The translations under genes and the position numbers were made by a program. A model generated the notes under the pieces. It did no database searches. It had not been told where the DNA came from and saw only the letters and a program-made list of their open reading frames with translations. A stretch of DNA of 64,000 bases from Siphlonurus alternatus (Eukaryota > Arthropoda > Insecta > Ephemeroptera > Siphlonuridae): NCBI GenBank assembly GCA_949825025.1, contig OX463788.1, positions 186,001 to 250,000 of the forward strand, read 5' to 3'. Shown here in pieces: positions 21,740-34,823 of the stretch; the first letter of the stretch is position 1, and each line of letters starts with the position of its first letter.

Positions 21740-24700
21740 AATCCGTAAAAAAATTTGAGGAAACCAGGGAATAAAGGAACAATTTTGTCTTGGAGGTGGA
21801 AATTTATTAAAAAAAATCAACGATCCTCGGCATAAAAAAATTTCTAGGGAAAGAAGTAAACGTCGTGCCAGTTACTGACACATCACAGATTATAGGTAAC
21901 AACATCCTTTAAATGAATCCGTAAAAAAATTTGATGAAACCAGGGGATAAAGAACAATTTTGTCTTGGAGGTGGAAATTTATTAAAAAAAATCAACGATC
22001 CTCGGTATAAAAAAATTTCTAGGGAACGAAGTAAACGTCGTGCCTGTTACTGACACATCTCAGATTATAGATAACAACATCTTTTAAATGAATCCGTAAA
22101 AAAATTTGATGAAACCAGGGAATAAAGGAACAATTTTGTCTTGGAGGTGGAAATTTATTAAAAAAATCAACGATCCTCGGTATAAAAAAATTTCTAGGGA
22201 ACGAAGTGTACGTCGTGCCAGTTACTGACACATCACAGATTATAGGTAACAACATCTTTTAAATGAATCCGTAAAAAAAATTGATGAAACCAGGAGATAA
22301 AGGAACAATTTTGTCTTGGAGGTGGAAATTTATTAAAAAAAATCAACGATCCTCGATATAAAAAAATTTCTAGGGTACGAAGTGTACGTCGTGCCAGTTA
22401 CTGACACATCACAGATTATAGGTAACAACATCCTTTAAATGAATCCGTAAAAAATTTTGATGAAACCAGGGGATAAAAGAACAATTATGTCTTGGAGGTG
22501 GAAATTTATTAAAAAAAATCAACGATCCTCGGCATAAAAAAATTTCTAGGGAACGAAGTAAACGTCGTACCAGTTACTGACACATCACAGATTATAGGTA
22601 ACAACATCTTTTAAATGAATCCGTAAAAAAATTTGATGAAACCAGGGGATAAAGGAACAATTTTGTCTTGGAGGTGGAAATTTATTAAAAAAAATCAATG
22701 ATCCTCGGTATAAAAAAATTTCTAGGGAATGAAGTGTACGTCGTGCCGGTTACTGACACATCACAGATTATAGGTAACAACATCTTTTAAATGAATCCGT
22801 AAAAAAATTTGATGAAACCAGGGAATAAAGGAACAATTTTATCTTGGAGGTGGAAATTTATTAAAAAAATCAACGATCCTCGGTATAAAAAAATTTCTAG
22901 AGAACGAAGTGTACGTCGTGCCAGTTACTGACACATCACAGATTATAGGTAATACATCCTTTAAATGAATCCGTAAAAAAGTTTGATGAAACCAGGGGAT
23001 AAAGGAACAACTTGGTCTTGGAGGTGGAAATTTATTAAAAAAAATCAACGATCCTCGGTATAAAAAAATTTCTAGGGAACGAAGTAAACGTTGTGCCAGT
23101 TACTGACACATCACAGATTATAGGTATCAACACCCTTTAAATGAATCCGTAAAAAAATTTGAGGAAACCAGGGAATAAAGGAACAATTTTGTCTTAGAGG
23201 TGGAAATTTATTAAAAAAAATCAACGATCCTCGGCATAAAAAAATTTCTAGGGAAAGAAGTAAACGTCGTGCCAGTTACTGACACATCACAGATTATAGG
23301 TAACAACATCCTTTAAATGAATCCGTAAAAAAATTTGATGAAACCAGGGGATAAAGAACAATTTTGTCTTGGAGGTGGAAATTTATTAAAAAAAATCAAC
23401 GATCCTCGGTATAAAAAAATTTCTAGGGAACGAAGTAAACGTCGTGCCAGTTACTGACACATCACAGATTATAGGACACAACGTCCTTTAAATGAATCCG
23501 TAAAAAAATTTGATGAAACCAGGGGATAAAGGAACAATTTTGTCTTGGAGGTGGAAATTTATTAAAAAAAATCAACGATCCTCGGTAAAAAAAAATTTCT
23601 AGGGTACGAAGTGTACGTCGTGCCAGTTACTAACACATCACAGATTATAAATAATAACATCCTTTAAATGAATCCGTAAAAAAATTTGATGAAACCAGGG
23701 AATAAAGGAATAATTTTGTCTTGGAGGTGGAAATTTATTAAAAAAAATCAACGATCCTCGTCATTAAAAAAATTTCTAGGAAACGAAGTAAACGTCGTGC
23801 CAGTTAATGACACATCACAGATTATAGGTAACAACATCTTTTAAATGAATTAATAAAAAAATTTGATGAAACCAGGGGATAAAGGAACAATTTTGTCTTG
23901 GAGGTGGAAATTTATTAAAAAAAATCAACGATCCTCGGTATAAAAAAATTTCTAGGGAACGAAGTAAACGTCGTGCCAGTTACTGACACATCACAGATTA
24001 TAGGTTACAACATCCTTTAAATGAATCCGTAAAAAAGTTTGATGAAACCAGGGAATAAAGGAACAATTTTGTCTTGGAGGTAAAAATTTATTAAAAAAAA
24101 TCAACGATCCTCGGTATAAAAAAATTTCTAGGGTACGAAGTGTACGTCGTGCCAGTTACTATCACATCACAGATTATAGGTAACAACATCTTTTAAATGT
24201 ATCCGTAAAATAAGTTGATGAAACCAGGGGATAAAGGAACAATTTTGTCTTGGAGTAGGAAATTTATTAAAAAAAATCAACGATCCTCGGTATAAAAAAA
24301 TTTCTAGGGAACGAAGTGTACGTCGTGCCAGTTACTGACACATTACAGATTATAGGTAATACATCCTTTAAATGAATCCGTAAAAAAGTTTGATGAAACC
24401 AGGGGATAAATGAACAATTTTGTCTTGGAGTTGGAAATTTATTAAAAAAAATCAACGATCCTCGGTATAAAAAAATTTCTAGGGAACGAAGTAAACGTCG
24501 TGCTAGTTACTGACACATCACAGATTATAGAAAACAACATCCTTTAAATGAATCCGTAAAAAAATTTGAGGAAACCAGGGAATAAAGGAACAATTTTGTC
24601 TTGGAGGTGGAAATTTATTAAAAAAATCAACGATCCTCGGTATAAAAAAATTTCTAGGGAACGAAGTGTACGTCGTGCCAGTTACTGACACATCACAGAT

Positions 24701-27700
24701 TATAGGTAACAACATCTTTTAAATGAATCCGTAAAAAAAATTGATGAAACCAGGGGATAAAGGAACAATTTTGTCTTGGAGGTGGAAATTTATTAAAAAA
24801 AATCAACGATCCTCGGTATAAAAAAATTTCTAGGGTACGAAGTGTACGTCGTGCCAGTTACTGGCACACCACAGATTATAGGTAACAACATCCTTTAAAT
24901 GAATGCGTAAAAAATTTTGATGAAACCAGAGGATAAAGGAACAATTATGTCTTGGAGGTGGAAATTTATTAAAAAAAATCAACGATCCTCGGCATAAAAA
25001 AATTTCTAGGGAACGAAGTAAACGTCGTGCCAGTTACTGACACATCACAGATTATAGGTAACAACATCTTTTAAATGAATCCGTAAAAAAATTTGATGAA
25101 ACCATGGGATAAAGGAACAATTTTGTCTTGGAGGTGGAAATTTATTAAAAAAATCAACGATCCTCGGTATAAAAAAATTTCTAGGGAACGAAGTGTACGT
25201 CGTGCCAGTTACTGACACATCACAGATTATAGGTAACAACATCTTTTAAATGAATCCGTAAAAAAAATTGATGAAACCAGGGGATAAAGGAACAATTTTG
25301 TCTTGGAGGTGGAAATTTATTAAAAAAAATCAACGATCCTCAGTATAAAAAAATTTCTAGGGTACGAAGTGTACGTCGTGCCAGTTACTGACACATCACA
25401 GATTATAGGTAACAACATTCTTTAAATGAATCCGTAAAAAATTTTGATGAAACCAGGGGATAAAGGAACAATTATGTCTTGGAGGTGGAAATTTATTAAA
25501 AAAAATCAACGATCCTCGGCATAAAAAAATTTCTAGGGAACGAAGTAAACGTCGTGCCAGTTACTGACACATCACAGATTATAGGTAACAACATCTTTTA
25601 AATGAATCCGTAAAAAAATTTGATGAAACCAGGGGATAAAGGAACAATTTTGTCTTGGAGGTGGAAATTTATTAAATAAAATCAACGATCCTCGGTATAA
25701 AAAAATTTCTAGGGTACGAAGTGTACGTCGTGCCAGTTACTAACACATCACAGATTATAAATAATAACATCCTTTAAATGAATTCGTAAAAAAATTTGAT
25801 GAAACCAGGGGATAAAGGAACAATTTTGTCTTGGAGGTGGAAATTTATTAAAAAAAAATCAACGATCCTCGGTATAAAAAAATTTCTAGGGAACGAAGTA
25901 AACGTCGTGCCAGTTACTGACACATCACAGATTATAGGTTACAACATTTTTTAAATGAATCCGTAAGAAAGTTTCATGAAACCAGGGAATAAAGGAACAA
26001 TTTTGTCTTGGAGGTAAAAAGTTATTAAAAAAATCAACGATCCTAGGTATAAAAAAATTTCTAGGGTACGAAGTGTACGTCGTGCCAGTTACTATCACAT
26101 CACAGATTATAGGTAACAACATCTTTTAAATGAATCCGTAAAATAAGTTGATGAAACCAGGGGATAAAGGAACAATTTTGTCTTGGAGGTGGAAATTTAT
26201 TAAAAAAATCAACGATCCTCGGTATAAAAAAATTTCTAGGGAACGAAGTGTACGTCGTGCCAGTTACTGACACATTACAGATTATAGGTAATACATCCTT
26301 TAAATGAATCCGTAAAAAAGTTTGATGAAACCAGGGGATAAAGGAACAATTTTGTCTTGGAGGTGGAAATTTATTAAAAAAAATCAACGATCCTCGGTAT
26401 AAAAAAATTTCTAGGGAACGAAGTAAACGTCGTGCTAGTTACTGACACATCACAGATTATAGATAACAACATCCTTTAAATGAATCCGTAAAAAAATTTG
26501 AGGAAACCAGGGAATAAAGGAACAATTTTGTCTTGGAGGTGGAAATTTATTAAAAAAAATCAACGATCCTCGGCATAAAAAAATTTCTAGGGAACGAAGT
26601 AAACGTCGTGCCAGTTACTGACACATCACAGATTATAGGTAACAACATCTTGTAAATGAATCCGTAAAAAAATTTGATGAAACCAGGGGATAAAGAACAA
26701 TTTTGTCTTGGAGGTGGAAATTTATTAAAAAAAATCAACGATCCTCGGTATAAAAAAATTTCTAGGGAACGAAGTAAACGTCGTGCCTGTTACTGACACA
26801 TCTCAGATTATAGGTAACAACATCTTTTAAATGAATCCGTAAAAAAATTTGATGAAACCAGGGGAAAAAGGAACAATTTTGTCTTGGAGGTGGAAAGTTA
26901 TTAAAAAAAATCAACGATCCTCGTCATAAAAAAATTTCTAGGAAACGAAGTAAACGTCGTGCCAGTTAATGACACATCACAGATTATAGGTAACAACATC
27001 TTTTAAATGAATTAATAAAAAAATTTGATGAAACCAGGGGATAAAGGAACAATTTTGTCTTGGAGGTGGAAATTTATTAAAAAAAATCAACGATCCTCGG
27101 TATAAAAAAATTTCTAGGGAACGAAGTAAACGTCGTGCCAGTTACTGACACATCACAGATTATAGGTTACAACATCCTTTAAATGAATCCGTAAAAAAGT
27201 TTGATGAAACCAGGGAATAAAGGAACAATTTTGTCTTGGAGGTAAAAATTTATTAAAAAAAATCAACGATCCTCGGTATAAAAAAATTTCTAGGGTACGA
27301 AGTGTACGTCGTGCCAGTTACTATCACATCACAGATTATAGGTAACAACATCTTTTAAATGTATCCGTAAAATAAGTTGATGAAACCAGGGGATAAAGGA
27401 ACAATTTTGTCTTGGAGTAGGAAATTTATTAAAAAAAATCAACGATCCTCGGTATAAAAAAATTTCTAGGGAACGAAGTGTACGTCGTGCCAGTTACTGA
27501 CACATTACAGATTATAGGTAATACATCCTTTAAATGAATCCGTAAAAAAGTTTGATGAAACCAGGGGATAAAGGAACAATTTTGTCTTGGAGGTGGAAAT
27601 TTATTAAAAAAAATCAACGATCCTCGGTATAAAAAAATTTCTAGGGAACGAAGTAAACGTCGTGCTAGTTACTGACACATCACAGATTATAGATAACAAC

Positions 27701-30700
27701 ATCTTTTAAATGAATCCGTAAAAAAATTTGAGGAAACCAGGGGATAAAGGAACAATTTTGTCTTGGAGGTGGAAATTTATTAAAAAAATCAACGATCCTC
27801 GGTATAAAAAAATTTCTAGGGAACGAAGTGTACGTCGTGCCAGTTACTGACACATCACAGATTATAGGTAACAACATCTTTTAAATGAATCCGTAAAAAA
27901 AATTGATGAAACCAGGGGATAAAGGAACAATTTTGTCTTGGAGGTGGAAATTTATTAAAAAAAATCAACGATCCTCGGTATAAAAAAATTTCTAGGGTAC
28001 GAAGTGTACGTCGTGCCAGTTACTGACACACCACAGATTATAGGTAACAACATCCTTTAAATGAATCCGTAAAAAATTTTGATGAAACCAGGGGATAAAG
28101 GAACAATTATGTCTTGGAGGTGGAAATTTATTAAAAAAAATCAACGATCCTCGGCATAAAAAAATTTCTAGGGAACGAAGTAAACGTCGTGCCAGTTACT
28201 GACACATCACAGATTATAGGTAACAACATCTTTTAAATGAATCCGTAAAAAAATTTGATGAAACCATGGGATAAAGGAACAATTTTGTCTTGGAGGTGGA
28301 AATTTATTAAAAAAATCAACGATCCTCGGTATAAAAAAATTTCTAGGGAACGAAGTGTACGTCGTGCCAGTTACTGACACATCACAGATTATAGGTAACA
28401 ACATCTTTTAAATGAATCCGTAAAAAAAATTGATGAAACCAGGGGATAAAGGAACAATTTTGTCTTGGAGGTGGAAATTTATTAAAAAAAATCAACGATC
28501 CTCAGTATAAAAAATTTCTAGGGTACGAAGTGTACGTCGTGCCAGTTACTGACACATCACAGATTATAGGTAACAACATTCTTTAAATGAATCCGTAAAA
28601 AATTTTGATGAAACCAGGGGATAAAGGAACAATTATGTCTTGGAGGTGGAAATTTATTAAAAAAAATCAACGATCCTCGGCATAAAAAAATTTCTAGGGA
28701 ACGAAGTAAACGTCGTGCCAGTTACTGACACATCACAGATTATAGGTAACAACATCTTTTAAATGAATCCGTAAAAAAATTTGATGAAACCAGGGGATAA
28801 AGGAACAATTTTGTCTTGGAGGTGGAAATTTATTAAATAAAATCAACGATCCTCGGTATAAAAAAATTTCTAGGGTACGAAGTGTACGTCGTGCCAGTTA
28901 CTAACACATCACAGATTATAAATAATAACATCCTTTAAATGAATTCGTAAAAAAATTTGATGAAACCAGGGGATAAAGGAACAATTTTGTCTTGGAGGTG
29001 GAAATTTATTAAAAAAAAATCAACGATCCTCGGTATAAAAAAATTTCTAGGGAACGAAGTAAACGTCGTGCCAGTTACTGACACATCACAGATTATAGGT
29101 TACAACATTTTTTAAATGAATCCGTAAGAAAGTTTCATGAAACCAGGGAATAAAGGAACAATTTTGTCTTGGAGGTAAAAAGTTATTAAAAAAATCAACG
29201 ATCCTAGGTATAAAAAAATTTCTAGGGTACGAAGTGTACGTCGTGCCAGTTACTATCACATCACAGATTATAGGTAACAACATCTTTTAAATGAATCCGT
29301 AAAATAAGTTGATGAAACCAGGGGATAAAGGAACAATTTTGTCTTGGAGGTGGAAATTTATTAAAAAAATCAACGATCCTCGGTATAAAAAAATTTCTAG
29401 GGAACGAAGTGTACGTCGTGCCAGTTACTGACACATTACAGATTATAGGTAATACATCCTTTAAATGAATCCGTAAAAAAGTTTGATGAAACCAGGGGAT
29501 AAAGGAACAATTTTGTCTTGGAGGTGGAAATTTATTAAAAAAAATCAACGATCCTCGGTATAAAAAAATTTCTAGGGAACGAAGTAAACGTCGTGCTAGT
29601 TACTGACACATCACAGATTATAGATAACAACATCCTTTAAATGAATCCGTAAAAAAATTTGAGGAAACCAGGGAATAAAGGAACAATTTTGTCTTGGAGG
29701 TGGAAATTTATTAAAAAAAATCAACGATCCTCGGCATAAAAAAATTTCTAGGGAACGAAGTAAACGTCGTGCCAGTTACTGACACATCAAAGATTATAGG
29801 TAACAACATCTTGTAAATGAATCCGTAAAAAAATTTGATGAAACCAGGGGATAAAGAACAATTTTGTCTTGGAGGTGGAAATTTATTAAAAAAAATCAAC
29901 GATCCTCGGTATAAAAAAATTTCTAGGGAACGAAGTAAACGTCGTGCCTGTTACTGACACATCTCAGATTATAGGTAACAACATCTTTTAAATGAATCCG
30001 TAAAAAAATTTGATGAAACCAGGGGAAAAAGGAACAATTTTGTCTTGGAGGTGGAAAGTTATTAAAAAAAATCAACGATCCTCGTCATAAAAAAATTTCT
30101 AGGAAACGAAGTAAACGTCGTGCCAGTTAATGACACATCACAGATTATAGGTAACAACATCTTTTAAATGAATTAATAAAAAAATTTGATGAAACCAGGG
30201 GATAAAGGAACAATTTTGTCTTGGAGGTGGAAATTTATTAAAAAAAATCAACGATCCTCGGTATAAAAAAATTTCTAGGGAACGAAGTAAACGTCGTGCC
30301 AGTTACTGACACATCACAGATTATAGGTTACAACATCCTTTAAATGAATCCGTAAAAAAGTTTGATGAAACCAGGGAATAAAGGAACAATTTTGTCTTGG
30401 AGGTAAAAATTTATTAAAAAAAATCAACGATCCTCGGTATAAAAAAATTTCTAGGGTACGAAGTGTACGTCGTGCCAGTTACTATCACATCACAGATTAT
30501 AGGTAACAACATCTTTTAAATGTATCCGTAAAATAAGTTGATGAAACCAGGGGATAAAGGAACAATTTTGTCTTGGAGTAGGAAATTTATTAAAAAAAAT
30601 CAACGATCCTCGGTATAAAAAAATTTCTAGGGAACGAAGTGTACGTCGTGCCAGTTACTGACACATTACAGATTATAGGTAATACATCCTTTAAATGAAT

Positions 30701-32148
30701 CCGTAAAAAAGTTTGATGAAACCAGGGGATAAAGGAACAATTTTGTCTTGGAGGTGGAAATTTATTAAAAAAAATCAACGATCCTCGGTATAAAAAAATT
30801 TCTAGGGAACGAAGTAAACGTCGTGCTAGTTACTGACACATCACAGATTATAGATAACAACATCTTTTAAATGAATCCGTAAAAAAATTTGAGGAAACCA
30901 GGGGATAAAGGAACAATTTTGTCTTGGAGGTGGAAATTTATTAAAAAAATCAACGATCCTCGGTATAAAAAAATTTCTAGGGAACGAAGTGTACGTCGTG
31001 CCAGTTACTGACACATCACAGATTATAGGTAACAACATCTTTTAAATGAATCCGTAAAAAAAATTGATGAAACCAGGGGATAAAGGAACAATTTTGTCTT
31101 GGAGGTGGAAATTTATTAAAAAAAATCAACGATCCTCGGTATAAAAAAATTTCTAGGGTACGAAGTGTACGTCGTGCCAGTTACTGACACACCACAGATT
31201 ATAGGTAACAACATCCTTTAAATGAATCCGTAAAAAATTTTGATGAAACCAGGGGATAAAGGAACAATTATGTCTTGGAGGTGGAAATTTATTAAAAAAA
31301 ATCAACGATCCTCGGCATAAAAAAATTTCTAGGGAACGAAGTAAACGTCGTGCCAGTTACTGACACATCACAGATTATAGGTAACAACATCTTTTAAATG
31401 AATCCGTAAAAAAATTTGATGAAACCATGGGATAAAGGAACAATTTTGTCTTGGAGGTGGAAATTTATTAAAAAAATCAACGATCCTCGGTATAAAAAAA
31501 TTTCTAGGGAACGAAGTGTACGTTGTGCCAGTTACTGACACATCACAGATTATAGGTAACAACATCTTTTAAATGAATCCGTAAAAAAAATTGATGAAAC
31601 CAGGGGATAAAGGAACAATTTTGTCTTGGAGGTGGAAATTTATTAAAAAAAATCAACGATCCTCAGTATAAAAAAATTTCTAGGGTACGAAGTGTACGTC
31701 GTGCCAGTTACTGACACATCACAGATTATAGGTAACAACATTCTTTAAATGAATCCGTAAAAAATTTTGATGAAACCAGGGGATAAAGGAACAATTATGT
31801 CTTGGAGGTGGAAATTTATTAAAAAAAATCAACGATCCTCGGCATAAAAAAATTTCTAGGGAACGAAGTAAACGTCGTGCCAGTTACTGACACATCACAG
31901 ATTATAGGTAACAACATCTTTTAAATGAATCCGTAAAAAAATTTGATGAAACCAGGGGATAAAGGAACAATTTTGTCTTGGAGGTGGAAATTTATTAAAA
32001 AAAATCAACGATCCTCGGTATAAAAAAATTTCTAGGGTACGAAGTGTACGTCGTGCCAGTTACTAACACATCACAGATTATAAATAATAACATCCTTTAA
32101 ATGAATTCGTAAAAAAATTTGATGAAACCAGGGGATAAAGGAACAATT
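21740..32148 (+). repeat. 176-bp satellite array, block B
   Basis: Same monomer and orientation as block A. The first part (about 22600-23000) closely parallels 9290-9672, sharing rare variants such as TTTTATCTTGGAGG and TTCTAGAGAACG, which supports one ancestral array later split by E1 and E2. Open frames of 62-95 codons on the minus strand are satellite translation. Two-monomer read-through at 26100-26387 and 29261-29548 happens where A-tract shortening keeps frame. No gene is seen. Confidence 0.97.
23730..32148 (+). repeat. Higher-order repeat B: 18-mer of about 3161 bp
   Basis: Variant monomers recur with a constant shift: 24267, 27429 and 30590; 25045, 28207 and 31368; 25925 and 29086; 26550 and 29711. 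The CCTCGTCAT variant with GTTAATGAC lies near 23750, 26914 and 30076. Two complete units and most of a third are present. The third is broken by element R at 32148 and resumes in phase at 34824 with the GTAAGAAAG variant. Confidence 0.92.
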
Positions 32149-32375
32149 CGATGGTGTTCCGTCAAATTGGACCAACTCGTTTTATCGCGATTTGCAAAAG
32201 CGAACAACTCGTTTTATCGCGCGCGCTCAAAAAGGACTATCTCATTTTATCTCAGCCGCTCAAAAACGATCAACTCGTTTTATCGCGCACGCTCAAAAAG
32301 GACTAACTCATTTTATCTCGGCCGCGCAAAAATGATTAACTCGTTTTATCACGGCTGTGCAAAAACGACTAAAAT
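32149..32375 (+). repeat. Left TIR of R: 33-bp subrepeats
   Basis: Alternating units with ACTCGTTTTATCGCG or TCTCATTTTATCTC, each followed by GC(T/G)CAAAAA(G/C)GA. Because 33 is divisible by three, the repeat stays open as an 11-residue repeat (RARSKRTNSFY type). The apparent 109-codon frame from 32119 is therefore repeat translation that begins in satellite, not a gene. Confidence 0.88.
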
Positions 32376-32809
32376 GTTTCCCAGAAAGGACTATCTCGTG
32401 CAAGTATCTTACCTTGCGAACATTTATCTGTCTTTTTTAATAAAATAATGATTTGGATTTCTTAATTTTTTAATTAATAAAACAGGTCATTTTGCGCCAT
32501 TTAGAAGTGTAACCTGCAATTATAATATTAAAAATCAGCTGAAAAAACAGCTGTTTCCCACAATTTATTGTCAACAAAGAAATGTGGATGGATTCGACCT
32601 ACAGAGGTAAATATCATGCCAAAAAAATATAATTAATACATATTATAATATGTATAATTGTTATATTGTATGATTATTTAATAAACATAGAATATAATGA
32701 GTATATATTTTTTATAAACTACATAGGAATATTGAAGTAAAAAAATATTTCTATTCTGCAGATCATATCGTCACATCTTTCACAAGCGGGTGTTGTCCTG
32801 GCTTGTGAT
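32376..32809. other. Interior of R, left of nested foldback
   Basis: AT-rich and unique, with no gene recognised. CAGCTGAAAAAACAGCTG near 32536 is a small hairpin. Confidence 0.5.
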
Positions 32810-32813
32810 TTAA

Positions 32814-33518
32814 AGGCCTCATGAACCTTTGCACAATATTAAGTACACGGTTAGCTTTGCTTTAGTATGATTCGGCTGCATAAAATTTTTTGTTTCAGTA
32901 GCACAAATATCAGAGATAATTGCCGATGAAAAGGAATCTGTGACGTCACTCACGCTCATTCAGTGGCAACTATATAGGGAAATCCCTGCAAAAGATAGGT
33001 TGACTCCCGATTCAACCACGGCCACAATTTGACTTCTGTAATTTTGAAACTAAAACCAGGACAGTCTTGATAGTATTTTTCAAATAGCCTGAAAGATTTT
33101 TTTTTATGACATTCATACAAACCGAGTTATTGCGGTAGAAAGAGGAGCGTAAATGTTGTATAGGAAAACAATGTTAAATTTTTCGCTTATCTTGCTACCG
33201 CAAAAACTCAGTCTGTACACACTTCACCAAAAAATTCTTTCCGTCTATTTGACAAATACTATCAAGACTGCCCTGCTTAAGTTTCAAAATTCCAGAAGTA
33301 AAATTGTGGCCGTGGTTGCAGCGAAGGTGAACCTATCTTTTGCAGGGATTTCCCTATATTGTCACTGCTGAATGAGCGTGAGTGACGTCACAGGTGCTTC
33401 TTCATCGGCTATTATCTCTGATATTTGTGCTACTGAAACAAAAAAAAATTATGCAGCCGAATCACACTGAAGCAAAGCTAATCGTGTAGTAAATACTGTG
33501 AAAAGGTTCATGAGGCCT
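32814..33518. mobile_element. TTAA-flanked foldback MITE (705 bp) nested in R
   Basis: TTAA at 32810-32813 and 33519-33522 flanks an imperfect palindrome that starts AGGCCTCATGAACC and ends GGTTCATGAGGCCT. Arms of about 350 bp match throughout with moderate divergence (for example GGGAAATCCCTGCAAAAGAT against its mirror near 33336). Each arm has a TGACGTCA site (about 32941 and 33383). TTAA duplication suits piggyBac- or Kolobok-type mobilisation, and no transposase is present. A 72-codon frame at 33153 lies across the arm and is not treated as a gene. Confidence 0.85.
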
Positions 33519-33522
33519 TTAA

Positions 33523-34596
33523 GAATTACTACAATTCAGCACTGATTGCCATTTAAGTAATTATTATTTTCTTAATTAAGTTCTGATAGGGACTATTAGT
33601 GTTAAATTTAGGTAAAAAGAGTAACGTCCTTTTTTTGAAGATGATTGAGGAACTGTTACATAATGTTTACAACTGTAATGTTTTGTTTTAAGAGTGAAAG
33701 TTTTCGATTTTAAATACATTTATAATTCACAATGCATGATTTTCCATGTGGACAATAATTGTGTTACTATAATGGTTGAGATTGTTGTTCTTTTTTTTTT
33801 TGCTCAATGTTCTTTTTATGTCCCTTTTTTTAATCATTACATATTTTTAATATAACTGTATTGCAATAAAAATTGCATCTTATTTTTGCTCTGTTATCAT
33901 CTTTTTTCCTCCTATTTTGCACCATTTTAGAGGAAGAAAGAGATAAAAAGACGAGATTACGTCTTTCTTTCTCTCCTTGAGCACAAAATGTTTGAAATAT
34001 ATTCTTTATTTCTTCCTCTTTTTAAGCTAGGAAAAAGAAGATGTGTTTTAGACGTTAAACGATTAGTTATAGACGTGTAATGGATGAGTTAAAGACTTAC
34101 ACAGTAAATTTGAAATATATTGTAAATTGATGCATAAATTATGTTAAACTTTATTATGTTGAAGAAAGAAATGTAGGTAATAATAATAAGTGCGTGTCAA
34201 TGAAAAATATATGTGTAAATTGGTAAATTTATGCACTTGTAAGATGTTATTATTATACAAATAATAAAAAAAGGGAAAATTTACAATAAAACTTTATACA
34301 TTATATTTTCTCACCTCTTTTTTTTAATTTTTTTAACATGTTAATACTGTTAATATTATTATGTTATATTCAATTCGAATAATTTTAATTTAATTACAAA
34401 TCAGTAAATTAAATAAAATAACAAAGTTTAATAATTCATAAAAAAAAAGAAAATTAAAAAATTTAATATAAAAAATTAATATTGTAAAGTAAATAACTAA
34501 ATATCTACTAAACATTAGATGAAAAAATATGAAGGCCACCAAAAAAAATTACTCTTCATTTCCTTCAAGTTTTTAAATCAACATCAGCGATTAAAA
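33523..34596. other. Interior of R, right of nested foldback: AT-rich, no gene
   Basis: Homopolymer-rich unique DNA (T runs near 33790, A runs near 34440). GAGGAAGAAAGAGAT at about 33932 is mirrored by CTTTCTTTCTCTCC near 33963 around GATTACGTC, a small hairpin. No open frame of note. Confidence 0.6.
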
Positions 34597-34823
34597 AAGA
34601 TAATCGTTTTTGCACAGCCGCGATAAAACGAGTTAATCGTTTTTGCGCAGCCGAGATAAAATGAGTTAGTCCTTTTTGAGCGCACGCGATAAAACGAGTT
34701 GATCGTTTTTGAGCGGCTGAGGTAAAATGAGTTAGTCCATTTTGAGCGCGCGCGATAAAACGAGTTGTTTGCTTTTGCAAATCGCGATAAAACGAGTTAG
34801 TCCGATTTGACGGAACACCATCG
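34597..34823 (-). repeat. Right TIR of R
   Basis: Inverted copy of 32149-32375 with scattered substitutions (for example GGACCAACTCG against GGACTAACTCG). It gives the mirror 71-codon spurious frame at 34565-34780. Confidence 0.88.

Larger units (their letters stand above)
32149..34823. mobile_element. Long-TIR element R (2675 bp)
   Basis: Begins CGATGGTGTTCCGTCAAAT and ends with the reverse complement. The TIRs are about 225 bp, built of about 33-bp units. Flanking AATT occurs on both sides (32145-32148, 34824-34827). Because AATT next to CGA is palindromic, a 4-bp AATT duplication, a 2-bp AT duplication with TIR TCGATGG, or no duplication at all fit equally. The intact site is at the corresponding monomers of the other HOR units (near 25824 and 28985). 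The interior has no transposase. It carries a TTAA-flanked foldback (32814-33518) and AT-rich DNA. Confidence 0.9.

Noticed and set aside
32119..32448. 109-codon plus-strand frame with an RSKRTNSFY repeat
   Set aside because: Starts in satellite and runs through the 33-bp TIR repeats of R; the mirror frame occurs in the other TIR.
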